Assembly: GCA_020161315.1 (NCBI GenBank)
Contig: JAIUOH010000029.1
Coordinates: forward strand, 1-41,396
Source of the DNA: Actinomycetota bacterium
GTDB lineage: Bacteria > Actinomycetota > Actinomycetes > Actinomycetales > Microbacteriaceae
Length of the DNA: 41,396 nt
Direction of reading: 5' to 3'
In this document: positions 7,845 to 16,511 of the stretch, piece by piece
How the letters are laid out: each line of letters opens with the position of its first letter
How positions within the stretch are numbered: position 1 is the stretch's first letter
Notes under the pieces: model-generated
What the model saw: only the letters and a program-made list of their open reading frames with translations
Databases searched by the model: none
What the model was told of the DNA's origin: nothing
Position numbers and translations under genes: made by a program

Positions 7845-7879
7845 GGAGGGAAGTCTTATTTGAGTATCGGGAGGCCATG

Positions 7880-8248
7880 ATGGCGCTGTCAGAGCGCGAG
7901 CAGCAGCTGCTCGATGACATGGAGCGGCGGCTCTACCAGAGCGAAGCCGACGTGATGCAGACCGCGCACGCGAGTTCTCGTCTGAACCTGCGGTCGCTGG
8001 TGCTTGGCATTCTCGTGGTGATCGCCGGTATTGGTGCGCTGATTGCTGGTGCCGGGTTGCAGTTGTTTTGGCTTGGCCTTGTCGGCTTTGCGATCATGCT
8101 TGGCGGTACGCTGCTCGCCTTTTCGAAGCGCGAGAACGACCTTGAGTCGCCGGCGCAGGGCGGTACGCCAAAGGCTGCCAAGGCTCGTGAGTCGCTGAAC
8201 GATCGCATGAACCGGCGTTGGGAAGAACGCATGGACGGCGAACGCTAA
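7880..8248 (+). CDS. DUF3040 family membrane protein
   Basis: This 122-residue protein starts with the DUF3040 signature MALSEREQQLLDDMERRLY, a soluble amphipathic helix. Two transmembrane segments follow (roughly residues 37-59 and 61-82), then a charged tail rich in Arg and Glu. The family is common in actinobacteria just upstream of mraZ and has no established function. The ATG at 7880 is preferred over the ATG at 7877 because it lies 5 nt after the GGGAGG ribosome binding site (7869-7874). A strong intrinsic terminator follows, so it is a transcription unit separate from the dcw operon. Confidence 0.88.
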   Translation: MALSEREQQLLDDMERRLYQSEADVMQTAHASSRLNLRSLVLGILVVIAGIGALIAGAGLQLFWLGLVGFAIMLGGTLLAFSKRENDLESPAQGGTPKAAKARESLNDRMNRRWEERMDGER

Positions 8249-8275
8249 GGCGTAACCCAAGCGCAAACAACGCTT

Positions 8276-8311
8276 GAGGGGCGGTGGATGTTTCCACCGC
8301 CCCTCTTTTTT
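8276..8311 (+). terminator. Rho-independent terminator after the DUF3040 gene
   Basis: A perfect 12-bp GC-rich stem pairs 8276-8287 (GAGGGGCGGTGG) with 8294-8305. It has a 6-nt loop (ATGTTT) and a six-T run at 8306-8311. This is the clearest intrinsic terminator in the window and it insulates the dcw operon from upstream transcription. Confidence 0.95.
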
Positions 8312-8386
8312 GTGTGCCCGGGAGGGGGAGCGAAATGGGGGTTGTGGCGCGAAGTGGAGCAAATAGTGGAGGAATTATGAGTGAAG

Positions 8387-8411
8387 TGGGGTGAAGTGGG
8401 GTAAAGTGGTG
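8387..8411 (+). promoter_or_regulatory. MraZ-binding box array in front of mraZ
   Basis: TGGGG (8387-8391), TGGGG (8397-8401) and TGGTG (8407-8411) are direct repeats with exact 10-bp spacing, separated by TGAAG and TAAAG. Known MraZ operators are TGGGN repeats with 5-nt spacers. Degenerate TGG boxes continue upstream at 8336, 8345, 8355 and 8367, the last in phase with 8387. A candidate -10 hexamer TAAAGT (8402-8407) overlaps the second spacer and third box, so MraZ binding would block RNA polymerase. The binding is inferred from family knowledge. Confidence 0.8.
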
Positions 8412-8473
8412 TTGCGGGGTTCGTGAGTAACGGATCCCGCGCCAACTGATCACCAGAGCGGGAGGGAGCGGCC

Positions 8474-8905
8474 ATGTTTCTCGGCACGTTCACTCCGAAG
8501 CTTGATGACAAGGGGCGGCTCATTCTTCCGGCGAAGTTTCGCGACGACCTCTCCGGGGGCCTCGTGATTACCCGCGGGCAAGAGCGCTGCCTCTACGTCT
8601 TTAGTGAGAGCGAGTTCTCGCAGATGCACGAACGCATTCGCGAAGCTCCAATCACGTCGAAGCAGGGGCGCGACTACTTGCGTGTGTTTCTCTCTGGTGC
8701 TCACGCAGAAACCCCAGACAAGCAGGGCAGGGTCACCGTGCCAGCAGCCCTGCGTCAGTACGCGAGCCTCGACCGAGACCTCGCAGTGATCGGTGCGGGC
8801 AGCCGCGCTGAGATCTGGGATGCCGAGGCGTGGCAGCGCTACCTGTCCGAGCAAGAATCAGCGTTCGCAGACATCGAAGAGGAGGTGATTCCGGGCATGT
8901 TCTGA
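8474..8905 (+). CDS. mraZ: Transcriptional regulator MraZ
   Basis: This 143-residue protein has two tandem SpoVT/AbrB-like swapped-hairpin domains. The first begins [23 protein letters not shown], and the second contains [16 protein letters not shown] (about 78-93). MraZ forms an oligomeric ring that binds direct repeats upstream of its own gene and controls the dcw operon. Matching repeats lie 63-87 bp upstream of the start. The ATG at 8474 follows the strong ribosome binding site GGGAGGGAG (8460-8468). It is the first gene of the operon, with rsmH 100 bp downstream. Confidence 0.97.
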   Translation: MFLGTFTPKLDDKGRLILPAKFRDDLSGGLVITRGQERCLYVFSESEFSQMHERIREAPITSKQGRDYLRVFLSGAHAETPDKQGRVTVPAALRQYASLDRDLAVIGAGSRAEIWDAEAWQRYLSEQESAFADIEEEVIPGMF

Positions 8906-9005
8906 TCCGGTTCTCGTGGTTTCTCGTCTACCGCCCTGACGCACTTCCCCGGCGCCAGGTGGGCTGACGGGGAACCAGGATTACCGATCCTCACCCGAAA
9001 CGCTT

Positions 9006-9977
9006 ATGACCGAACTCACACAAGACCCGGGCTCGCTGCACACACCTGTGTTGCTCGAGCGCTGCCTCGAATTGCTTGCACCCGCGGCTTCGCGCCCCGG
9101 GGCGGTCGTTGTTGACGCCACGCTTGGCATGGGTGGACATAGCGAGGCATTGCTTGAAGCGCACCCCGGTCTCACCCTCATTGGTCTGGACCGCGACACC
9201 GATGCCCTCGCGCTGGCGAGTGGTCGCCTGGCGCGGTTCGAGGGTCGCTTCGTGCCGGTGCACACGGTCTATGACGGCATCGCCGATGCAGTGCGAGGTG
9301 CTGGTTTCGATCGCATCGACGGTGTGCTCTTCGACCTCGGTGTTTCGTCGCTGCAACTCGACGAAGCTGAGCGCGGCTTCGCTTACGCCCAGGATGCGCC
9401 GCTTGACATGCGCATGGATCAGAGCACGGGCACCACAGCGGCCGAGGTACTTGCGACTGCCAGCGAAGGGCGTCTGCGCGCAATCTTTGAGCGCTACGGT
9501 GAGGAGCCGCTTGCTGGTCGCTATGCCCGCGCTATTGTCGCGGCCAGGCAAGAAGCGCCGATCGAGCGCAGCCTGCAACTCGTCGACGTGTTGCAACAGG
9601 CAACCCCGGCGAAGATCAAAGACCAGCGCCACCCAGCCAAGCGCGTGTTTCAGGCGCTGCGCGTCGAGGTGAACGCCGAGCTCGTTGCGCTGGAGGGTGC
9701 GCTGCCGGCCGCGCTCGAACTGTTGAACCTGGGCGGGCGCACAGTCGTGATGGCTTACCAATCGCTCGAAGACCGCTTTGTAAAGCGCTTGTTCGCCGAG
9801 CGCAGCAAGTCAACCGCGCCACAGGGCCTGCCTATCGAACTGCCCGAGCACAAACCCGAGTTCAAGCTGCTGACCCGCGGCGCAGAGCTTGCAGACGAAG
9901 ACGAACGCGCACGCAATAGCCGGGCTATCCCCGTGCGATTGCGCGCCGCCGAACGAGTGAGGGAGGCCGCGCTGTGA
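9006..9977 (+). CDS. rsmH: 16S rRNA (cytosine-1402 N4) methyltransferase RsmH
   Basis: This 323-residue S-adenosylmethionine-dependent methyltransferase (formerly MraW) modifies C1402 in the ribosomal P-site. The N-terminal LHTPVLLERCLELL and SAM-binding VVDATLGMGGHSEALLE (about 34-50) are typical, as are DGVLFDLGVSSLQLDEAERGF and RVFQALRVEVN. The ATG at 9006 has no good ribosome binding site. The 100-bp gap after mraZ contains a TTCCCC/GGGGAA hairpin (8945-8974) and a small AGGAT/ATCCT hairpin near 8980, which may affect its expression. The stop overlaps the GTG of the next gene (GTGA at 9974-9977), implying translational coupling. Confidence 0.97.
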   Translation: MTELTQDPGSLHTPVLLERCLELLAPAASRPGAVVVDATLGMGGHSEALLEAHPGLTLIGLDRDTDALALASGRLARFEGRFVPVHTVYDGIADAVRGAGFDRIDGVLFDLGVSSLQLDEAERGFAYAQDAPLDMRMDQSTGTTAAEVLATASEGRLRAIFERYGEEPLAGRYARAIVAARQEAPIERSLQLVDVLQQATPAKIKDQRHPAKRVFQALRVEVNAELVALEGALPAALELLNLGGRTVVMAYQSLEDRFVKRLFAERSKSTAPQGLPIELPEHKPEFKLLTRGAELADEDERARNSRAIPVRLRAAERVREAAL

Positions 9978-10600
9978 GTGCAAACACCGTGCCGCTCGAT
10001 CGCGACGAGCTGCAGCTCGCAACTGACGAGGCCGACTGGCTGCTCTCGCAGCCCGGTACCGCGCCTGTTCGCGCCCCGCAGCCGGGGCCAGATCTTCGTA
10101 TTGTCCCAGAGGCTCGCTCGCGCTCGCGCCGGCTCAGCCCGCTGGTGGCGGCGCTCACCGGAGTCGGCGTGATCCTCGCCACACTCTTTGCCCAGCTCGG
10201 CCTGAGCATCGCAGTATCACAGGGCGCATACGAAGCCCGTGCACTGCAATCTGAGCTGCGCGACCTGACCCGCGTTGAGCGCGTGCTCTCGCAGAACACC
10301 GACAAGCTCGCTTCGCCGCAAAACCTTGCTGACAACGCCGCAAAGCTCGGCATGGTGCAAAACACCACGCCAGCCACGCTGCGTCTGAGCGATGGGGCAG
10401 TACTCGGCACGCTGGGCGGCCCAACCGCGGCAATCGCGAGCAGTTTGGTGCCCAACGCCACACTCGAGGGCCTGCCGGTTGTCGACGCCGACGGGCTGCT
10501 GACTGAGCGCAATCCAGAACAGGCCGCAGCAGCTGCGGCTGTGGCCGCTGCAGCGGCGATACCTTGGGAGGGGCCACTGCCCGCACCGCAAACACACTGA
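9974..10600 (+). CDS. ftsL: FtsL-like bitopic division protein with an alanine-rich tail
   Basis: This 208-residue protein occupies the ftsL slot between rsmH and ftsI. A roughly 54-residue cytoplasmic segment precedes one transmembrane helix (about 55-79). An extracytoplasmic coiled-coil-like stretch follows (about 80-112, EARALQSELRDLTRVERVLS), then the FtsL-like LASPQNLADNAAKLGMV. The family normally forms a complex with FtsB and FtsQ to activate FtsWI. The remainder (about 128-208) is a low-complexity extension with an alanine run at 184-195 and a Pro-rich end. FtsL is poorly conserved, so the assignment rests on topology and position. The start is GTG 9974, overlapping the rsmH stop. Confidence 0.8.
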   Translation: MSANTVPLDRDELQLATDEADWLLSQPGTAPVRAPQPGPDLRIVPEARSRSRRLSPLVAALTGVGVILATLFAQLGLSIAVSQGAYEARALQSELRDLTRVERVLSQNTDKLASPQNLADNAAKLGMVQNTTPATLRLSDGAVLGTLGGPTAAIASSLVPNATLEGLPVVDADGLLTERNPEQAAAAAAVAAAAAIPWEGPLPAPQTH

Positions 10601-10614
10601 TCAGGAGCCTGAAA

Positions 10615-12390
10615 ATGCCGAAACTGCGACCGCTCGCCGTACGACGGCTCATCGCAATGGCGGTCGTGCTGATCGGCGCGGTGGTCTTCAGCGTCAGACT
10701 CGTTGATCTGCAAGTGGTGCAGGCCCCCAAACTCAACGCCGAAGCTCTCGACAAGCGTGGCGTACCCGTCACCGTTCCGAGCCTGCGCGGCGACATTGTT
10801 GACCGCAACGGAGTGGTGCTCGCCGCGACTGATGAGCGCTACGACGTGCAGCTCTCGCCGAAGAACGTGCGGCTCAACGGCGGTAAATTCTGGCCGACAC
10901 CAGACAAAGAGGTCTCTGCCGAAGAAGCATTCGCCCAGATCGGTGCGATCACCGGGCAGGCGCCCGAAGAGATCGCCAAGATTGTCGATGATGCACTCGC
11001 TGAGAATCCGAAGTCTGACTTTGCCTATGTCAAACGCGGCGTTGATCTGACTGCGCTGAACGCTCTCAAGAAGCTACTCATTCCCTGGATCACCTTTGAC
11101 GTGAATCACGAACGCGTCTACCCGAACGGGGCCGTGGCGGGAAGCATGGTCGGGTTCATCGGTTCAGAGGGGCAGCCGCAGGCAGGCATCGAACTCTCGC
11201 AAGACGAGTGCCTCGTCGGCGTCGACGGCGAAGAAACCTATGAGAAGGGCGCCGACGGAGTGCGGCTGCCCGGCAGCGTCGTTGTGACAAAGGCCGCGCA
11301 GAACGGCGGCACCGTGCAGCTGACGATTGACCGCGACCTGCAATACGAGGTGCAGCAGGCGATCAACAAGCAGGTCGAGTCGAGCAACGCGGAGTGGGGG
11401 CTCACGACCGTGCTCGACGTTAAGACGGGTGAGCTCCTTGCCGTAGCCGAGGATCACTCGGTAGACCCAAACAACGTCGACGGGGTGAGCTCGGACTACC
11501 GAGAAGCTCGGTCGTTCACCTACCCCTACGAGCCCGGCTCGACCTTCAAAACGCTCACGGCGGCGGCGCTGATCGATCAGGGGGCGGCCACAATCGCGAC
11601 GCAGAACTACACTCCGTTCCGCTGGGATCCGGAGCCAGGCGTCACGTTCGCAGACTCGACTCCGCACGCCGACATGCCGTGGACTCTTGCCGGCATCATC
11701 GTGGAGTCTTCGAACGTGGGCATTTCGATGCTCGGCTCCCGGCTCGATGAGCAGACCAGGTACGACTATCTCAAGAAGTTCGGCATCGGTGAGGAGACGC
11801 ACGCTGGCATGCCGCTCGAGAGCGCGGGCATGTTCACCGACGCCTCTGAGTGGGATCGCCAGACCAACTACAACACGATGTTCGGTCAGGGTCTGTCAAG
11901 CACGATTATTCAGACCGCAAGTGCGTACCAGGCGATTGCGAACGGTGGTGTGCGGCTTCCTCCCGTGCTCGTGAAAAGCTGCACGGCGGCCGATGGGAAG
12001 GTGACCGAAACGAAGCCTGAGGCACCCGTTCAGGTGATTTCTGCCGAGGCCGCGGCTGAGACACGAAAGATGCTCGAGGCAATGGCTACCGAAGGCTGGG
12101 TCGCCGAAGACGCCGCGATTGCGGGGTATCGCCTTGGAGGCAAGACGGGCACCGCCGAGCAGAGCGACGGCGAGGGCGGCTATCGCCCCGACTACGTCTA
12201 CACCTTCGCCGGGATGTTTCCGATGGACGACCCCCAGTACGTAGTGGTGTCGACAGTTGCGTACCCGAAATCTCCAGCCAGCACCATCGTCGCAGTGCGG
12301 GCCTGGCACGCATCCGTTGAGGCCACGATCCGCACGTTTCACGTGCCGCCATCGAGCGGCGCGTACGAGCCACTGCAGCTCACCTACTGA
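10615..12390 (+). CDS. ftsI: Septal peptidoglycan transpeptidase FtsI (PBP3/PbpB type)
   Basis: This 591-residue class B penicillin-binding protein crosslinks septal peptidoglycan as the partner of FtsW. The N-terminal transmembrane helix is at about 9-33, and the dimerisation/pedestal region begins at RGDIVDRNG (58-66). The transpeptidase motifs are STFK with nucleophile Ser309, SSN at 365-367 and KTG at 510-512. There is no PASTA domain after the transpeptidase. The start is ATG 10615, with AGGAG at 10603-10607. An in-frame extension upstream lacks such a site and overlaps ftsL. It is followed by murE after a 49-nt gap that holds a possible internal promoter. Confidence 0.96.
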   Translation: MPKLRPLAVRRLIAMAVVLIGAVVFSVRLVDLQVVQAPKLNAEALDKRGVPVTVPSLRGDIVDRNGVVLAATDERYDVQLSPKNVRLNGGKFWPTPDKEVSAEEAFAQIGAITGQAPEEIAKIVDDALAENPKSDFAYVKRGVDLTALNALKKLLIPWITFDVNHERVYPNGAVAGSMVGFIGSEGQPQAGIELSQDECLVGVDGEETYEKGADGVRLPGSVVVTKAAQNGGTVQLTIDRDLQYEVQQAINKQVESSNAEWGLTTVLDVKTGELLAVAEDHSVDPNNVDGVSSDYREARSFTYPYEPGSTFKTLTAAALIDQGAATIATQNYTPFRWDPEPGVTFADSTPHADMPWTLAGIIVESSNVGISMLGSRLDEQTRYDYLKKFGIGEETHAGMPLESAGMFTDASEWDRQTNYNTMFGQGLSSTIIQTASAYQAIANGGVRLPPVLVKSCTAADGKVTETKPEAPVQVISAEAAAETRKMLEAMATEGWVAEDAAIAGYRLGGKTGTAEQSDGEGGYRPDYVYTFAGMFPMDDPQYVVVSTVAYPKSPASTIVAVRAWHASVEATIRTFHVPPSSGAYEPLQLTY

Positions 12391-12427
12391 TGTGGGCGAC
12401 CGGCAGACGAGCATCGCAAGAGATGGG

Positions 12428-12433
12428 TAGGAT
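12428..12433 (+). promoter_or_regulatory. Possible internal promoter for leaderless murE
   Basis: TAGGAT lies exactly 6 nt before the GTG at 12440, in the only substantial gap in this part of the operon. It could start a transcript at the murE start codon inside the dcw operon. AGGAT might instead serve as a weak ribosome binding site. Confidence 0.35.
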
Positions 12434-12439
12434 CAATTG

Positions 12440-14026
12440 GTGACCAGCAACGACCCAGAGTCCGGACAGGACGCCCGCAGCATTCGCCCCTCCCGCCCCA
12501 TAGGGGAGACGCTTGAGAACTTGGTTCTGCGGTTTGGGCTGTCGAGCGACGCTTCCAAAGCTGAGCTGCACACTCGTGCGACTGGCACGACCCTCGATTC
12601 GCGCGATGTACGCCCGGGCGATCTCTATCTCGCGCTTGCCGGTGCGAGACGACACGGAGCAGAGTTTGCTGCCCAAGTCGAAGAGAAGGGCGCGGCAGCG
12701 ATCCTCACCGACCAGGCAGGTGCGGAGCTCACGCGAGCAGCCGGCGTGCAGGTGCCCGTGCTCGTCGCGCCCGGCGATCCTCGTGCCATTGCCGGTGTTG
12801 TCTCGGCGGCCGTGTATGCGACCGCGAATCTCGACGCCAAAGTATTCGGCATCACCGGCACCAACGGCAAGACGAGCATTGTCTATCTGCTCGCTGAGCT
12901 GATGCGCGCAGCTGGACTCAAGACTGGGCTGAGCTCGACCGCTGAGCGTCGCGTCGGCGATACGGTGATCACGAGCTCGCTCACGAGCCCCGAGGCACCC
13001 GAATTGCATGGGCTGCTCGCTCGCATGATCGAGCAGCAAGTCGAGGGTATTGCGCTTGAAGTCTCAGCTCATGCGACCGCGCGTCACCGCATTGACGGCG
13101 TGAACTTCGACGTCGTGGCGTTCAATAACTTCTCGCGAGACCATCTCGATGATTTTGGCGATATGGAGACTTACTTCGCTGCGAAGCTTGCGCTATTTGC
13201 GCCCGAGCATGCGAAGCAGGCGGTCGTCGTGGTCGACGGCCCCTTTGGGCAGCGCATCGCGCGCGAATCGAAGGTGCCCGTGACGACGCTTGCAACCGAA
13301 TACGGCGTGAACGCCGACTGGCACCTTGCGATCACGCACCAAAACCTTGACGGGGTGAGCTTTGCGCTGCAGGGGCCCGGCGGTGCGCACTTTCGGGGCA
13401 GCGTGCCGGTGTTTGGCAGGTTCATGGCAGAGAACGCTGCGCTCGCGCTCATCATGCTGCACCAGGCAGGAATCTCGCTTGATCGAGTGGCTGCGGGCCT
13501 GAACGCGGGGCGTATTCCGGTCTATATTCCCGGCAGGCTCGAGGCGATGAACCCCACTGCGCCCCTTGATCGCTCCGCACGCTTTTACGTCGACTACGGC
13601 CACACACCGGGTAGCTTCGAAGCGACTCTCGCCGCGCTCGGCGAGGTAGCACCAGGCCGCGTCCTTTTCATGTTTGGCGCAGACGGCGATCGCGATGCCG
13701 ATAAGCGCGGTGAGATGGGGCGAATCGCGGCGAAGGGCAGCGACATCGTGATTATCTGCGACTATCACCCCAGAAGCGAGCCACCCGAGGCGATCAGGGC
13801 GCAGCTGATCGAGGGGGCGCTCAGCGCAAACCACGCCGAGGTGCTTGAGGTGCCCGACGCGCGAGAAGCGATTAGGCGCGCCATTTCGCTCGCTGCCCCC
13901 GGCGACGTTATCCTGTATGCCGGCCCAGGCCACGAAGATTTTCAAGAAGTCGCCGGTGCGCAGCTCGCGTACTCGGCTCGAGACGAGGTACGCGGGGCGC
14001 TCCGCGAGGCGGGAATGCTCGAGTGA
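12440..14026 (+). CDS. murE: UDP-MurNAc-tripeptide synthetase MurE (non-DAP type motif)
   Basis: This 528-residue Mur ligase adds the third residue to UDP-MurNAc-dipeptide using ATP. The ATP loop GTNGKT is at 140-145, a candidate carbamylated lysine at 249 (DMETYFAAKLALF), and the C-terminal nucleotide motif is near GADGDRDADKRG (413-424). The residue-3 recognition motif that reads DNPR in meso-diaminopimelate enzymes is YHPR here (442-445, within CDYHPRSEPP). The substrate may therefore be another amino acid such as L-diaminobutyrate, ornithine or lysine, as in the type B peptidoglycan of Microbacteriaceae. The start is GTG 12440, with TTG 12437 possible. The stop overlaps murF by GTGA. Confidence 0.94.
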   Translation: MTSNDPESGQDARSIRPSRPIGETLENLVLRFGLSSDASKAELHTRATGTTLDSRDVRPGDLYLALAGARRHGAEFAAQVEEKGAAAILTDQAGAELTRAAGVQVPVLVAPGDPRAIAGVVSAAVYATANLDAKVFGITGTNGKTSIVYLLAELMRAAGLKTGLSSTAERRVGDTVITSSLTSPEAPELHGLLARMIEQQVEGIALEVSAHATARHRIDGVNFDVVAFNNFSRDHLDDFGDMETYFAAKLALFAPEHAKQAVVVVDGPFGQRIARESKVPVTTLATEYGVNADWHLAITHQNLDGVSFALQGPGGAHFRGSVPVFGRFMAENAALALIMLHQAGISLDRVAAGLNAGRIPVYIPGRLEAMNPTAPLDRSARFYVDYGHTPGSFEATLAALGEVAPGRVLFMFGADGDRDADKRGEMGRIAAKGSDIVIICDYHPRSEPPEAIRAQLIEGALSANHAEVLEVPDAREAIRRAISLAAPGDVILYAGPGHEDFQEVAGAQLAYSARDEVRGALREAGMLE

Positions 14027-15429
14027 TTGCACTGACACCATCTGAGATCGCGGTCGCGATAGGCGGGCGCCTTGTGCACGCGCGGGGCGGCACCGATGAG
14101 ACGCCGATTGCCTCGCAGTCGCAGACCGATTCGCGTGAGGTTGCACCCGGCGAAATATTTGTTGCGCGTCGCGGCGAAGAAACCGACGGGCACCTGTTCG
14201 TGGCGCAGGCGGTCGATCGAGGCGCCGCGCTGCTGGTTGTAGAGCGCGAGATCGATGACCGCGTGCCGCAGATCGTGGTCGATGACGCTACGCTCGCGCT
14301 CGGGCGTCTTGCGAAGGCGGTGGTGCGCCTTGCACTCGATGCAGGCAAGCTGCGCATCGTCGGCATTACGGGTTCGAACGGCAAGACCACCACAAAGAAC
14401 CTCGTCGCTGCGATGGCAGAGCGCCTTGGGCCTACCGTGGCCAGCGCCAGGTCGTTCAACAACGAAGTTGGTGGCCCGCTCACCATGCTGCGTGTCGAGA
14501 CCGATACCGAAACTCTTGTGGCCGAGATGGGGGCGAGCGGTGAGGGCGAGATTGCGCGGCTCACCGACATGGCGCCGCCTCATATCGGCGTGGTGCTCTC
14601 GGTCGGGTTGGCCCACGCCGGCGAATTCGGTGGCATCGAAACCACGTTCCGCACCAAGAGCGAGATGGTGCGAGACCTGCCCGAAACCGCCGTCGCGGTG
14701 CTGAACCGTGACGACCCCTGGGTGTCGAGAATGGCCGAGCTTACACAGGCACGCATCGTCTGGTTTGGCCAGCACAGCGAGGCCGAGGTACGGGCAAGCG
14801 ACATCGAGGGATCAGCCGAGGGTACGACGTTCACACTGCACCTGGGCGGCGAATCGTTGCCGGTACGGTTTCGGGTGCTCGGCGAGCACCACGTGGCAAA
14901 CGCGATGGCGGCAGCAGCGATCGGTCTCGAGCTCGGTCTCGCGCCCGCGCAGATCGTAGAGACGCTCGAAGCGGCAACCCTGGCAGCGCCTGGCCGCATG
15001 CAGGTGTTGCCCGGTCGAGACGGAATCACCGTGATCAACGACGCCTACAACGCGAGCCCCGACAGCATGAGTGCTGCGCTGAAGACCCTCGCCCAGATCG
15101 GCAAACCGGGTGCGCGCACCGTGGCGGTGCTCGGTGCGATGAGCGAACTGGGCGGCCTCGCGGGTGAGGAACACGATCGCATCGGTCTGCAGGTGGTGCG
15201 GCTGGGTATCAGTGAGCTCGTTGTCGTCGGCAAAGAGGCGCGCAGACTGCATATCAGTGCAGTTAATGAAGGCTCGTGGGACGGTGAAAGTGTGTTCTTT
15301 GAAGACCACGATGAGGCATTGCGATACCTCGCTGACACAGTGCAGCCGGGCGACACCGTGTTGGTGAAGTCGTCGAACGCAGCGGGCTTGCAACGGCTTG
15401 GTGACAGGCTAGGGGAGGCGCTCGTATGA
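14023..15429 (+). CDS. murF: UDP-MurNAc-tripeptide:D-alanyl-D-alanine ligase MurF
   Basis: This 468-residue Mur ligase adds D-Ala-D-Ala to complete the UDP-MurNAc-pentapeptide in the cytoplasm. The N-terminal domain contains [23 protein letters not shown] (about 35-57), the ATP loop GSNGKT is at 117-122, and the C-terminal part has [13 protein letters not shown], a hallmark of MurF. The start is GTG 14023 in a GTGA overlap with murE, and the end overlaps mraY by ATGA (15426-15429), so translation is probably coupled on both sides. Length and order are as expected. Confidence 0.97.
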   Translation: MIALTPSEIAVAIGGRLVHARGGTDETPIASQSQTDSREVAPGEIFVARRGEETDGHLFVAQAVDRGAALLVVEREIDDRVPQIVVDDATLALGRLAKAVVRLALDAGKLRIVGITGSNGKTTTKNLVAAMAERLGPTVASARSFNNEVGGPLTMLRVETDTETLVAEMGASGEGEIARLTDMAPPHIGVVLSVGLAHAGEFGGIETTFRTKSEMVRDLPETAVAVLNRDDPWVSRMAELTQARIVWFGQHSEAEVRASDIEGSAEGTTFTLHLGGESLPVRFRVLGEHHVANAMAAAAIGLELGLAPAQIVETLEAATLAAPGRMQVLPGRDGITVINDAYNASPDSMSAALKTLAQIGKPGARTVAVLGAMSELGGLAGEEHDRIGLQVVRLGISELVVVGKEARRLHISAVNEGSWDGESVFFEDHDEALRYLADTVQPGDTVLVKSSNAAGLQRLGDRLGEALV

Positions 15430-16511
15430 TTGCGTTGCTGATCGCGGGAGCATTCTCAATGCTTTACTCGCTGCTGCTCACACCGGTGTTCATTCGCATC
15501 TTCAACCGCCTGCGCTGGGGGCAGCCCATTCGCGTCGACGGCCCGAAAGACCACGAGGTCAAGCGGGGCACCCCGACTATGGGCGGCATCATCTTTCTGT
15601 CGGGCTCGGTGCTTGCCTATTTTGTGGGCAAGCTGCTCATGGGCGAGACGCCCTCGCCTTCGGCGCTACTCGTCGTGTTCATGGCGCTCGGCGCGGGCCT
15701 TGTCGGGTTCATAGACGACTACATGAAGACCCGCAAACAGAACTCTGCAGGCCTTGGTGGGTGGGCGAAGATCGGCGGTCAGGTAGTGATCGCGGTGACC
15801 TTTGCGCTGCTTGGCCTGCGATTTGCGAACGAGAACGGGGTTACCCCGGCGTCGACGCAGATATCACTCTTTCGCGATCTGCCCATCGATTTCATGTCGC
15901 TCGGGACGGTGCTCGGTCTTGTCGTGTTTGTGATCTGGGTCATGCTCATCACCACTGCAACCACCAACGCGGTCAACGTGACGGACGGCCTCGACGGTCT
16001 TGCCGCGGGCGCCGCGATCTTTGCGTTCGGCGCATACTTCATCATCGGATTCTGGAAGTCGGCGCAGAACTGTGCGACAACAGCCGGTGAGCTTGGCTGC
16101 TACATTGTGCGCGACCCGATGGATCTCGCGGTCATTTCGGTGGCGTTTCTCGGCGGCCTGGCAGGGTTTCTCTGGTGGAACACAAACCCAGCTCAGGTGT
16201 TCATGGGCGACACCGGCTCGATGGGCATCGGCGGGGCAATCGCCGCGCTCGCAATGCTCACCCGAACTGAGCTGCTTCTGCTGCTCATCGGCGGCCTGTT
16301 TATCGTTGAAACCGGTTCGGTGATTCTGCAGCGCGTATATTTCAAGCTCACCAAGGGCAAGCGCATCTTCCGCATGAGCCCGATTCACCACCACTTCGAA
16401 CTCAAAGGCTGGGTTGAGAACACCGTGGTCGTGCGATTCTGGCTGGTCGCTGGTCTCTTCGTGATCGTGGGTATCGGCGCTTTCTACACTGAATGGTTGT
16501 TGCGGCAATGA
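15426..16511 (+). CDS. mraY: Phospho-MurNAc-pentapeptide transferase MraY
   Basis: This 361-residue polytopic membrane enzyme transfers phospho-MurNAc-pentapeptide to undecaprenyl phosphate, making lipid I. Family motifs are [16 protein letters not shown] with the Asp pair at 97-98, [12 protein letters not shown] at 180-191, FMGDTGS at 258-264 and the HHH motif within [13 protein letters not shown] at 320-322. About ten transmembrane segments are evident. It starts at ATG 15426, overlapping murF, and ends in an ATGA overlap with murD. Confidence 0.97.
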   Translation: MIALLIAGAFSMLYSLLLTPVFIRIFNRLRWGQPIRVDGPKDHEVKRGTPTMGGIIFLSGSVLAYFVGKLLMGETPSPSALLVVFMALGAGLVGFIDDYMKTRKQNSAGLGGWAKIGGQVVIAVTFALLGLRFANENGVTPASTQISLFRDLPIDFMSLGTVLGLVVFVIWVMLITTATTNAVNVTDGLDGLAAGAAIFAFGAYFIIGFWKSAQNCATTAGELGCYIVRDPMDLAVISVAFLGGLAGFLWWNTNPAQVFMGDTGSMGIGGAIAALAMLTRTELLLLLIGGLFIVETGSVILQRVYFKLTKGKRIFRMSPIHHHFELKGWVENTVVVRFWLVAGLFVIVGIGAFYTEWLLRQ

